NCBI RefSeq assembly: GCF_958295425.1
Contig: NC_081142.1
Span: 29,913,149-29,977,148, forward strand
DNA length: 64,000 bases
Reading direction: 5' to 3'
From: Solea solea
Lineage: Eukaryota; Chordata; Actinopteri; Pleuronectiformes; Soleidae
Position 1 is the first letter of the stretch. Every line of letters begins with the position of its first letter. A program made the translations under genes and the position numbers. The notes beneath the pieces are model-generated. The model had not been told where the DNA came from. It did not search any database and saw only the letters and a program-made list of their open reading frames with translations. Positions 53,895 through 63,762 of the stretch are shown in pieces.

Positions 53895-55599
53895 CATTGT
53901 TGTGCACATTCATCAAGTATACGGCTGTTTTCTGATTTTTTTCAATTTTCTACTGTCGCATAACATAAACCTCACAAATAAAGTTAACATCTTATAAGAT
54001 ATACTTCTGTACCCTCAGTGTTTGATTTTGCAATGATTTCACTGTTTGCATGTGTTTTTCTATTTGTGTCTTTTGTTGTGCACATTCAGCAAGTATACGG
54101 CTGTTTTCTGATTTTTTTCAATTTTCTACTGTCCCATAACATAAACCTCACAAATAAAGTTAACATCTTATAAGATATACTTCTGTAACCTCAGTGTTTG
54201 ATTTTGCAATGATTTCACTGTTTGGATGTGTTTTTCTATTTGTGTCTGTTTTTGTGCACATTCAGCAAGTATACGGCTGTTTTCAGATTTTTTTAAATTT
54301 TCTACTGTCCCATAACATAAACCTCACAAATAAAGTTAACATCTTATAAGATATAGTTATATGCCGTCAGTGTTTGATTTTGCAATGATTTCACTGTTTG
54401 GATGTGTTTTTCTATTTGTGTCTTTTGTTGGGCACATTCAGCAAGTATATGGCTGTTTTCTGATTTTTTTCAATTTTCTACTGTCCCATAACATAAACCT
54501 CACAAATAAAGTTAAAATCTTATAAGATATAGTTATATGCCGTCAGTGTTTGATTTTGCAATGATTTCACTGTTTGCATGTGTTTTTCTATTTGTGTCTT
54601 TTGTTGTGCACATTCAGCAAGTATACGGCTGTTTTCTGATTTTTTTCAATTTTCTACTGTCCCATAACATAAACCTCACAAATAAAGTTAACATCTTATA
54701 AGATATACTTCTGTAACCTCAGTGTTTGATTTTGCAATGATTTCACTGTTTGGATGTGTTTTTCTATTTGTGTCTGTTTTTGTGCACATTCAGCAAGTAT
54801 ACGGCTGTTTTCTGATTTTTTTAAATTTTCTACTGTCCCATAACATAAACCTCACAAATAAAGTTAACATCTTATAAGATATAGTTATATGCCGTCAGTG
54901 TTTGATTTTGCAATGATTTCACTGTTTGGATGTGTTTTTCTATTTGTATCTTTTGTTGGGCACATTCAGCAAGTATATGGCTGTTTTCTGATTTTTTTCA
55001 ATTTTCTACTGTCCCATAACATAAACCTCACAAATAAAGTTAAAATCTTATAAGATATAGTTATATGCCGTCAGTGTTTGATTTTGCAATGATTTCACTG
55101 TTTGCATGTGTTTTTCTATTTGTGTCTTTTGTTGTGCACATTCAGCAAGTATACGGCTGTTTTCTGATTTTTTTCAATTTTCTACTGTCCCATAACATAA
55201 ACCTCACAAATAAAGTTAACATCTTATAAGATATACTTCTGTAACCTCAGTGTTTGATTTTGCAATGATTTCACTGTTTGGATGTGTTTTTCTATTTGTG
55301 TCTGTTTTTGTGCACATTCAGCAAGTATACGGCTGTTTTCTGATTTTTTTAAATTTTCTACTGTCCCATAACATAAACCTCACAAATAAAGTTAACATCT
55401 TATAAGATATAGTTATATGCCGTCAGTGTTTGATTTTGCAATGATTTCACTGTTTGGATGTGTTTTTCTATTTGTGTCTGTTTTTGTGCGCATTCAGCAA
55501 GTATACGGCTGTTTTCTGATTTTTTTCAATTTTCTACTGTCCCATAACATAAACCTCACAAATAAAGTTAACATCTTATAAGATATAGTTATATGCCTT

Positions 55600-58500
55600 C
55601 AGTGTGTGATTTTGCAATGATTTTACTGTTTGGATGTGTTTTTCTATTTGTGTAGAAAAACACATCCACATTGTTGTGCACATTCATCAAGTATACGGCT
55701 GTTTTCTGATTTTTTTCAATTTTCTACTGTCGCATAACATAAACCTCACAAATAAAGTTAACATCTTATAAGATATACTTCTGTACCCTCAGTGTTTGAT
55801 TTTGCAATGATTTCACTGTTTGGATGTGTTTTTCTATGTGTGTCTGTTTTTGTGCACATTCAGCAAGTATACGGCTGTTTTCTGATTTTTTTCAATTTTC
55901 TACTGTCCCATAACATAAACCTCACAAATAAAGTTAAAATCTTATAAGATATAGTTATATGCCGTCAGTGTTTGATTTTGCAATGATTTCACTGTTTGCA
56001 TGTGTTTTTCTATTTGTGTCTGTTTTGTGCACATTCAGCAAGTATACGGCTGTTTACTGATTTTTTTCAATTTTCTACTGTCCCATAACATAAACCTCAC
56101 AAATAAAGTTAACATCTTATAAGATATACTTCTGTAACCTCAGTGTTTGATTTTGCAATGATTTCACTGTTTGGATGTGTTTTTCTATTTGTGTCTGTTT
56201 TTGTGCACATTCAGCAAGTATACGGCTGTTTTCTGATTTTTTTAAATTTTCTACTGTCCCATAACATAAACCTCACAAATAAAGTTAACATCTTATAAGA
56301 TATAGTTATATGCCGTCAGTGTTTGATTTTGCAATGATTTCACTGTTTGGATGTGTTTTTCTATTTGTGTCTGTTTTTGTGCGCATTCAGCAAGTATACG
56401 GCTGTTTTCTGATTTTTTTCAATTTTCTACTGTCCCATAACATAAACCTCACAAATAAAGTTAACATCTTATAAGATATAGTTATATGCCTTCAGTGTGT
56501 GATTTTGCAATGATTTTACTGTTTGGATGTGTTTTTCTATTTGTGTCTTTTGTTGTGCACATTCATCAAGTATACGGCTGTTTTCTGATTTTTTTCAATT
56601 TTCTACTGTCGCATAACATAAACCTCACAAATAAAGTTAACATCTTATAAGATATACTTCTGTACCCTCAGTGTTTGATTTTGCAATGATTTCACTGTTT
56701 GGATGTGTTTTTCTATGTGTGTCTGTTTTTGTGCACATTCACCAAGTATACGGCTGTTTTCTGATTTTTTTCAATTTTCTACTGTCCCATAACATAAACC
56801 TCACAAATAAAGTTAAAATCTTATAAGATATAGTTATATGCCGTCAGTGTTTGATTTTGCAATGATTTCACTGTTTGCATGTGTTTTTCTATTTGTGTCT
56901 GTTTTGTGCACATTCAGCAAGTATACGGCTGTTTACTGATTTTTTTCAATTTTCTACTGTCCCATAACATAAACCTCACAAATAAAGTTAACATCTTATA
57001 AGATATACTTCTGTAACCTCAATGTTTGATTTTGCAATGATTTCACTGTTTGGATGTGTTTTTCTATTTGTGTCTGTTTTTGTGCGCATTCAGCAAGTAT
57101 ACGGCTGTTTTCTGATTTTTTTCAATTTTCTACTGTCCCATAACATAAACCTCACAAATAAAGTTAACATCTTATAAGATATAGTTATATGCCGTCAGTG
57201 TTTGATTTTGCAATGATTTCACTGTTTGGATGTGTTTTTCTATTTGTGTCTGTTTTTGTGCGCATTCAGCAAGTATACGGCTGTTTTCTGATTTTTTTCA
57301 ATTTTCTACTGTCCCATAACATAAACCTCACAAATAAAGTTAACATCTTATAAGATATAGTTATATGCCTTCAGTGTGTGATTTTGCAATGATTTTACTG
57401 TTTGGATGTGTTTTTCTATTTGTGTCTTTTGTTGTGCACATTCATCAAGTATACGGCTGTTTTCTGATTTTTTTCAATTTTCTACTGTCGCATAACATAA
57501 ACCTCACAAATAAAGTTAACATCTTATAAGATATACTTCTGTACCCTCAGTGTTTGATTTTGCAATGATTTCACTGTTTGGATGTGTTTTTCTATGTGTG
57601 TCTGTTTTTGTGCACATTCAGCAAGTATACGGCTGTTTTCTGATTTTTTTAAATTTTCTACTGTCCCATAACATAAACCTCACAAATAAAGTTAAAATCT
57701 TATAAGATATAGTTATATGCCGTCAGTGTTTGATTTTGCAATGATTTCACTGTTTGCATGTGTTTTTCTATTTGTGTCTGTTTTGTGCACATTCAGCAAG
57801 TATACGGCTGTTTACTGATTTTTTTCAATTTTCTACTGTCCCATAACATAAACCTCACAAATAAAGTTAACATCTTATAAGATATACTTCTGTAACCTCA
57901 ATGTTTGATTTTGCAATGATTTCACTGTTTGGATGTGTTTTTCTATTTGTGTCTGTTTTTGTGCGCATTCAGCAAGTATACGGCTGTTTTCTGATTTTTT
58001 TCAATTTTCTACTGTCCCATAACATAAACCTCACAAATAAAGTTAAAATCTTATAAGATATAGTTATATGCCTTCAGTGTTTGATTTTGCAATGATTTCA
58101 CTGTTTGCATGTGTTTTTCTATTTGTGTCTTTTGTTGTGCACTTTCAGCAAGTATACGGCTGTTTTCTGATTTTTTTCAATTTTCTACTGTCCCATAACA
58201 TAAACCTCACAAATAAAGTTAACATCTTATAAGATATAGTTATATGCCTTCAGTGTGTGATTTTGCAATGATTTTACTGTTTGGATGTGTTTTTCTATTT
58301 GTGTCTTTTGTTGTGCACATTCAGCAAGTATACGGCTGTTTTCTGATTTTTTTCAATTTTCTACTGTCGCATAACATAAACCTCACAAATAAAGTTAACA
58401 TCTTATAAGATATACTTCTGTACCCTCAGTGTTTGATTTTGCAATGATTTCACTGTTTGGATGTGTTTTTCTATGTGTGTCTGTTTTTGTGCACATTCAG

Positions 58501-60710
58501 CAAGTATACGGCTGTTTACTGATTTTTTTCAATTTTCTACTGTCGCATAACATAAACCTCACAAATAAAGTTAACATCTTATAAGATATAGTTATATGCC
58601 GTCAGTGTTTGATTTTGCAATGATTTCACTGTTTGCATGTGTTTTTCTATTTGTGTCTGTTTTGTGCACATTCAGCAAGTATACGGCTGTTTACTGATTT
58701 TTTTCAATTTTCTACTGTCCCATAACATAAACCTCACAAATAAAGTTAACATCTTATAAGATATACTTCTGTAACCTCAATGTTTGATTTTGCAATGATT
58801 TCACTGTTTGGATGTGTTTTTCTATTTGTGTCTGTTTTTGTGCGCATTCAGCAAGTATACGGCTGTTTTCTGATTTTTTTCAATTTTCTACTGTCCCATA
58901 ACATAAACCTCACAAATAAAGTTAACATCTTATAAGATATAGTTATATGCCGTCAGTGTTTGATTTTGCAATGATTTCACTGTTTGGATGTGTTTTTCTA
59001 TTTGTGTCTGTTTTTGTGCGCATTCAGCAAGTATACGGCTGTTTTCTGATTTTTTTCAATTTTCTACTGTCCCATAACATAAACCTCACAAATAAAGTTA
59101 ACATCTTATAAGATATAGTTATATGCCTTCAGTGTGTGATTTTGCAATGATTTTACTGTTTGGATGTGTTTTTCTATTTGTGTCTTTTGTTGTGCACATT
59201 CATCAAGTATACGGCTGTTTTCTGATTTTTTTCAATTTTCTACTGTCGCATAACATAAACCTCACAAATAAAGTTAACATCTTATAAGATATACTTCTGT
59301 ACCCTCAGTGTTTGATTTTGCAATGATTTCACTGTTTGGATGTGTTTTTCTATGTGTGTCTGTTTTTGTGCACATTCAGCAAGTATACGGCTGTTTTCTG
59401 ATTTTTTTAAATTTTCTACTGTCCCATAACATAAACCTCACAAATAAAGTTAAAATCTTATAAGATATAGTTATATGCCGTCAGTGTTTGATTTTGCAAT
59501 GATTTCACTGTTTGCATGTGTTTTTCTATTTGTGTCTGTTTTGTGCACATTCAGCAAGTATACGGCTGTTTACTGATTTTTTTCAATTTTCTACTGTCCC
59601 ATAACATAAACCTCACAAATAAAGTTAACATCTTATAAGATATACTTCTGTAACCTCAATGTTTGATTTTGCAATGATTTCACTGTTTGGATGTGTTTTT
59701 CTATTTGTGTCTGTTTTTGTGCGCATTCAGCAAGTATACGGCTGTTTTCTGATTTTTTTCAATTTTCTACTGTCCCATAACATAAACCTCACAAATAAAG
59801 TTAAAATCTTATAAGATATAGTTATATGCCTTCAGTGTTTGATTTTGCAATGATTTCACTGTTTGCATGTGTTTTTCTATTTGTGTCTTTTGTTGTGCAC
59901 TTTCAGCAAGTATACGGCTGTTTTCTGATTTTTTTCAATTTTCTACTGTCCCATAACATAAACCTCACAAATAAAGTTAACATCTTATAAGATATAGTTA
60001 TATGCCTTCAGTGTGTGATTTTGCAATGATTTTACTGTTTGGATGTGTTTTTCTATTTGTGTCTTTTGTTGTGCACATTCAGCAAGTATACGGCTGTTTT
60101 CTCATTTTTTTTTAATTTTCTACTGTCGCATAACATAAACCTCACAAATAAAGTTAACATCTTATAAGATATACTTCTGTACCCTCAGTGTTTGATTTTG
60201 CAATGATTTCACTGTTTGGATGTGTTTTTCTATGTGTGTCTGTTTTTGTGCACATTCAGCAAGTATACGGCTGTTTTCTGATTTTTTTCAATTTTCTACT
60301 GTCCCATAAGATAAACCTCACAAATAAAGTTAAAATCTTATAAGATATAGTTATATGCCGTCAGTGTTTGATTTTGCAATGATTTCACTGTTTGCATGTG
60401 TTTTTCTATTTGTGTCTGTTTTGTGCACATTCAGCAAGTATACGGCTGTTTACTGATTTTTTTCAATTTTCTACTGTCCCATAACATAAACCTCACAAAT
60501 AAAGTTAACATCTTATAAGATATACTTCTGTAACCTCAATGTTTGATTTTGCAATGATTTCACTGTTTGGATGTGTTTTTCTATTTGTGTCTGTTTTTGT
60601 GCGCATTCAGCAAGTATACGGCTGTTTTCTGATTTTTTTCAATTTTCTACTGTCCCATAACATAAACCTCACAAATAAAGTTAAAATCTTATAAGATATA
60701 GTTATATGCC
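55600..60710. repeat. 5-monomer HOR, 879 bp period, nearly six units
   Basis: The K monomer (CAGTGTGTGATT with GATTTTACTG) starts at 55600, 56493, 57372, 58251, 59130 and 60009. The steps are 893 (with the 14 bp insertion), then 879 four times. Each unit is K, a TATGTGTGTCTG monomer, a TTTGCATGTG / CTGTTTACTG monomer one base short, an AACCTCAATG / TGCGC monomer, and a variable fifth monomer. The fifth alternates between GCCGTCAG with TGCGC and GCCTTCAG with TGCACTTTCAGC (58141 and 59899), so part of it is also a 10-monomer repeat of 1758 bp. The last unit has four monomers. Confidence 0.92.
55631..55668. repeat. Fold-back inverted insertion in a monomer, second copy
   Basis: Identical to the one at 53857-53894, with arms at 55631-55646 and 55653-55668, exactly 1774 bp downstream. 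Surrounding monomers match too, so this copy came from duplication of the 10-monomer block and not from a second event. Later relatives of this monomer (CAGTGTGTGATT with TTTTACTG at 56493, 57372, 58251, 59130 and 60009) lack the insertion. Confidence 0.92.
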
Positions 60711-62340
60711 TTCAGTGTTTGATTTTGCAATGATTTCACTGTTTGGATGTGTTTTTCTATGTGTGTCTGTTTTTGTGCACATTCAGCAAGTATACGGCTG
60801 TTTTCTGATTTTTTTCAATTTTCTACTGTCCCATAACATTAACCTCACAAATAAAGTTAACATCTTATAAGATATACTTCTGTAACCTCAATGTTTGATT
60901 TTGCAATGATTTCACTATTTGGATGTGTTTTTCTATTTGTGTCTGTTTTTGTGCGCATTCAGCAAGTATACGGCTGTTTTCTGATTTTTTTCAATTTTCT
61001 ACTGTCCCGTAACATAAACCTCACAAATAAAGATAAAATCTTATAAGATATAATTATATGCCTTCAGTGTTTGATTTTGCAATGATTTCACTGTTTGGAT
61101 GTGTTTTTCTATTTGTGTCTTTTGTTGTGCACATTCAGCAAGTATACGGCTGTTTTCTGATTTTTTTCAATTTTCTACTGTCCCATAACATAAACCTCAC
61201 AAATAAAGTTAACATCTTATAAGATATACTACTGTAACCTCAGTGTTTGATTTTGCAATGATTTCACTGTTTGGATGTGTTTTTCTATGTGTGTCTGTGT
61301 TTGTGCACATTCAGCAAGTATACGGCTGTTTTCTGATTTTTTTCAATTTTATACTGTCCCATAACATTAACCTCACAAATAAAGTTAACATCTTATAAGA
61401 TATACTTCTGTACCCTCAGTGTTTGATTTTGGAAATGATTTCAATGTTTGGATGTGTTTTTCTATTTGTGTCTGTTTTGTGCACATTCAGCAAGTATACG
61501 GCTGTTTTCTGATTTTTTTAAATTTTAAATTTTCTACTGTCCCATAACATAAACCTCACAAATAAAGTTAACATCTTATAAGATATAGTTATCTACCTTC
61601 AGTGTTTGATTTTGCAATGATTTCACTGTTTGGATGTGTTTTTCTATTTGTGTCGGTTTTTGTGCGCATTCAGCAAGTATACGGCTGTTTTCTGATTTTT
61701 TTCAATTTTCTACTGTCCCATAACATAAACCTCACAAATAAAGTTAAAATCTTATAAGATATAGTCATATGCCTTCAGTGTTTGATTTTGCAATGATTTC
61801 ACTGTTTGGATGTGTTTTTCTATTTGTGTCTGTTTTTGTGCACATTCAGCAAGTATACGGCTGTTTTCTGATTTTTTTCAATTTTCTACTGTCCCATAAC
61901 ATAAACCTCACAAATAAAGTTAACATCTTATAAGATATACTTCTGTAACCTCAGTGTTTGATTTTGCAATGATTTCACTGTTTGGATGTGTTTTTCTATT
62001 TGTGTCTGTTTTTGTGCGCATTCAGCAAGTATACTGCTGTTTTCTGATTTTTTTTCAATTTTCTACTGTCCCATAACATAAACCTCACAAATAAAGTTAA
62101 CATCTTATAAGATATAGTTATATGCCTTCAGTGTTTGATTTTGCAACGATTTCACTGTTTGGATGTGTTTTTCTATTTGTGTCTGTTTTTGTGCACATTC
62201 AGCAAGTATACGGCTGTTTTCTGATTTTTTTCAATTTTCTACTGTCCCATAACATAAACCTCACAAATAAAGCTAAAATCTTATAAGATATAGTTATATG
62301 CCGCCGGTGTTTGATTTTGCAATGATTTCACTGTTTGGAA
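60711..62340. repeat. Chimeric satellite segment copied from about 51.3 kb and 49.9 kb
   Basis: 61.02-61.61 kb matches 51.31-51.9 kb at a constant offset of 9709 bp (AGATAAAAT 61031 and 51322; TGGAAATG 61430 and 51721; double AAATTTT 61520 and 51811). From about 61.6 kb the match switches to 49.9-50.69 kb at an offset of 11652 bp (ACTGCTG 62033 and 50381; GCCGCCGGTG 62300 and 50648). The order of the two pieces is reversed relative to the source region. The joint lies within or next to a monomer they share. Confidence 0.88.
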
Positions 62341-63185
62341 GTGTTTTTCTATTTGTGTCTTTTGTTGTGCACATTCAGCAAGTATACGGCTGTTTTCTGA
62401 TTTTTTTCAATTTTCTACTGTCCCATAACATAAACGTCACAAATAAAGTTAAAATCTTATAAGATATAGTTATTTACCCTCAGTGTTTGATTTTGCAATG
62501 ATTTCACTGTTTGGATGTGTTTTTCTATTTGTGTGTGTTTTGTGCACATTCAGCAAGTATACGGCTGTTTCTGATATTTTTCAATTTTCTACTGTCCCAT
62601 AACATAAACCTCACAAATAAAGTTAACATCTTATAAGATATACTTCTGTAACCTCAGTGTTTGATTTTGCAATGATTTCACTGTTTGGATGTGTTTTTCT
62701 ATTTGTGTCTGTTTTTGTGCACATTCAGCAAGTATACGGCTGTTTTCTGATTTTTTTCAATTTTCTACTGTCCCGTAACATAAACCTCATAAATAAAGTT
62801 AACATCTTATAAGATATACTTCTGTACCCTCAGTGTTTGATTTTGCAATGATTTCACTGTTTGGATGTGTTTTTCTATTTGTGTCTGTTTTTGTGCACAT
62901 TCAGCAAGTATACGGCTGTTTTCTGATTTTTTTCAATTTTCTACTGTCCCATAACATAAACCTCACAAATAAAGTTAAAATCTTATAAGATATAGTTAGA
63001 TGCCTTCAGTGTTTGATTTTGCAATGATTCCACTGTTTGGATGTGTTTTTCTATTTGTGTCTGTTTTTGTGCGCATTCAGCAAGTATACGGCTGTTTTCT
63101 GATTTTTTTCAATTTTCTACTGTCCCATAACATAAACCTCACAAATAAAGTTAACATCTTATAAGATATAGTTATATGCCTTCAG
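62341..63185. repeat. Edge monomers of the array
   Basis: About five monomers before the LTR. They carry GGAAGTG (from 62337), TTATTTACCCTC (62470), CCCGTAACATAAACCTCATAAATAAAG (62773; positions of key changes CCCG and CTCATAAA) and a private GTGTGTGTTTTG with CTGATATTTTTC. The first three are typical of 0-25 kb and not of the neighbouring 46-62 kb zone. The last monomer is canonical up to CCTTCAG at 63185. Confidence 0.85.
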
Positions 63186-63193
63186 TGTTAGCG

Positions 63194-63231
63194 ACACACC
63201 ACACACACACATACACACACACACACACACA
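63194..63231. repeat. (CA)n microsatellite, interrupted
   Basis: About 38 bp of CA repeats with two interruptions (ACC near 63199 and AT near 63211). It lies eight bases inside the left end of the inserted element. Such CA tracts are common in animal genomes and this one is likely length-variable. Confidence 0.95.
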
Positions 63232-63395
63232 TTCAGCGCACTTGCAGGCACACTCACCAGAGACGCTGATGTTTCCCCGCTGCTCTCTGCCAAACAGGGG
63301 CGTAGCTATCTCGGGGGAGAAATAGGGCTCTTGGCGGGAAAGTGACCACCTGACTGAGGTGGCGAATTAGAAGGTATTATTTTGTAAAACGCCCA

Positions 63396-63420
63396 GTGGG
63401 AGGGGCATAACATTTATAAG
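63396..63420 (+). promoter_or_regulatory. Candidate LTR promoter: GC-rich box and TATA-like TTTATAAG
   Basis: AGTGGGAGGGGC is followed within ten bases by TTTATAAG at 63413-63420. This is a plausible RNA polymerase II core promoter for the LTR, with a predicted start about 25-30 bp downstream near 63443. The T-rich leader and AATAAA 270 bp further on fit an R-U5 region. The promoter call rests only on motif order. Confidence 0.4.
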
Positions 63421-63687
63421 GCAACCATTTTGAGCCTGTTGAGTGTGGGAGAGAGTTGGTGACATGTGGTACAGTGTAGGTAAAACGAGAAAGAATATTG
63501 CTGTTTTTTGTTATTTGCTGGAGTCAGACGGTGCAGGAGTTAAAGAGGAACTCTGTTCAGCACCAAAAGCTCTGTAAATAGTTTGGGTTGATTTTGTTTG
63601 TTTGTTTGGTTCTCATCTATTTTTTTTTCTTTTGTTACTTTGGAAATATTTTTGTTTTTCGTCATTGGTTCTTTGGGGTACGGTGAA

Positions 63688-63693
63688 AATAAA
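63688..63693 (+). terminator. AATAAA polyadenylation signal of the LTR
   Basis: GTGAAAATAAACTTC contains AATAAA about 70 bp from the element's right end, where the R/U5 boundary of an LTR would carry its poly(A) signal. The upstream T-rich tract and the downstream TTCTTTTGAATGT stretch are compatible with this. Confidence 0.5.
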
Positions 63694-63762
63694 CTTCTTT
63701 TGAATGTAACAACTCGACTAAGCCATATCATTCCGGAGGGTGTCACCAAGGACCCCGTCACA

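Larger units (their letters stand above)
53110..55814. repeat. 10-monomer duplication, 1774 bp offset, with a 3-monomer sub-repeat
   Basis: 53110-54040 recurs at about 54884-55814: TTGGGCAC at 53184 and 54958, CAGTGTGTGATT at 53826 and 55600, and the fold-back insertion in both, all at offset 1774 bp (10 x 176 + 14, the 14 being the insertion itself). Within it a trimer is repeated at 528 bp (TTGGGCAC at 54430 and 54958): a TATATGGC monomer, a TTTGCATGTG monomer and one with TTTTTTTAAATTTT. Confidence 0.88.
1..63185. repeat. 176 bp satellite DNA array, about 359 head-to-tail monomers
   Basis: One monomer repeats without interruption and always in the same orientation. Spacing between successive CAGTGTTTGATT landmarks is 176 bp, with occasional 175 or 177 from 1 bp indels (for example 159, 335, 511). 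Landmarks recur in every copy in fixed order: CAGTGTTTGATTTTGC, TTTCACTG, GGATGTGTTTTTCTA, GTGCAC or GTGCGC, ATTCAGCAAGTATACGG, a T-tract, TACTGTCCCATAACAT, CACAAATAAAG, the palindrome ATCTTATAAGAT, then one of two tail types (TAGTTATATGCC or TACTTCTGTAACC). No gene or transposon was seen inside. Length, near-nucleosomal period, AT richness and higher-order structure are typical of centromeric or pericentromeric satellites; that location is inference. The left end lies outside the window. Confidence 0.98.
63186..63762 (+). mobile_element. Probable solo LTR of a retrotransposon
   Basis: A ~575 bp non-satellite stretch interrupts a satellite monomer. It starts TGTTAGCGAC and ends CCCCGTCACA, so it has TG...CA (TGT...ACA) termini. 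In order it has a CA microsatellite, a GC-rich part with GTGGGAGGGGC, a TATA-like TTTATAAG (63413), a long T-rich leader, AATAAA (63688) and ~70 bp to the 3' end. That U3-R-U5 layout is typical of LTRs; satellite on both sides and no internal retroviral sequence make it solo. No clear 4-6 bp target duplication is seen (only CAG on both sides at 63183-63185 and 63761-63763 if the end is put at 63760). Family is not assigned. It could instead be another non-autonomous insertion. Confidence 0.5.

Noticed and set aside
1..63185. CRISPR array
   Set aside because: The repeats are 176 bp with no unique spacers; the whole monomer is conserved, and the flanking LTR, CA microsatellite and HORs are eukaryotic in character.
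1..63185. Assembly artefact producing false tandem copies
   Set aside because: Copies differ by many consistent single-base variants, block boundaries fall at different monomer phases, and there are several overlapping periods. This fits real HOR evolution, although some of the near-identical copies (6.2-8.8, 34.4-36.2 and 36.5-39.2 kb) can only be confirmed with long reads.
1..63185. Ribosomal, tRNA or histone gene repeat
   Set aside because: The 176 bp unit has no coding potential, tRNA boxes or rRNA-like sequence.
1..63185. CENP-B box
   Set aside because: The monomer's CpG-containing parts (TATACGGC, GTGCGC, GCCGTC, GCCGCC) do not fit the TTCG...A..CGGG spacing.
63222..63240. CACATTCAGC at the end of the CA microsatellite, matching the satellite GTGCACATTCAGCAAG
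   Set aside because: The match is only ten bases and the sequence on both sides is unrelated to the monomer, so a partial monomer inside the element is not supported.
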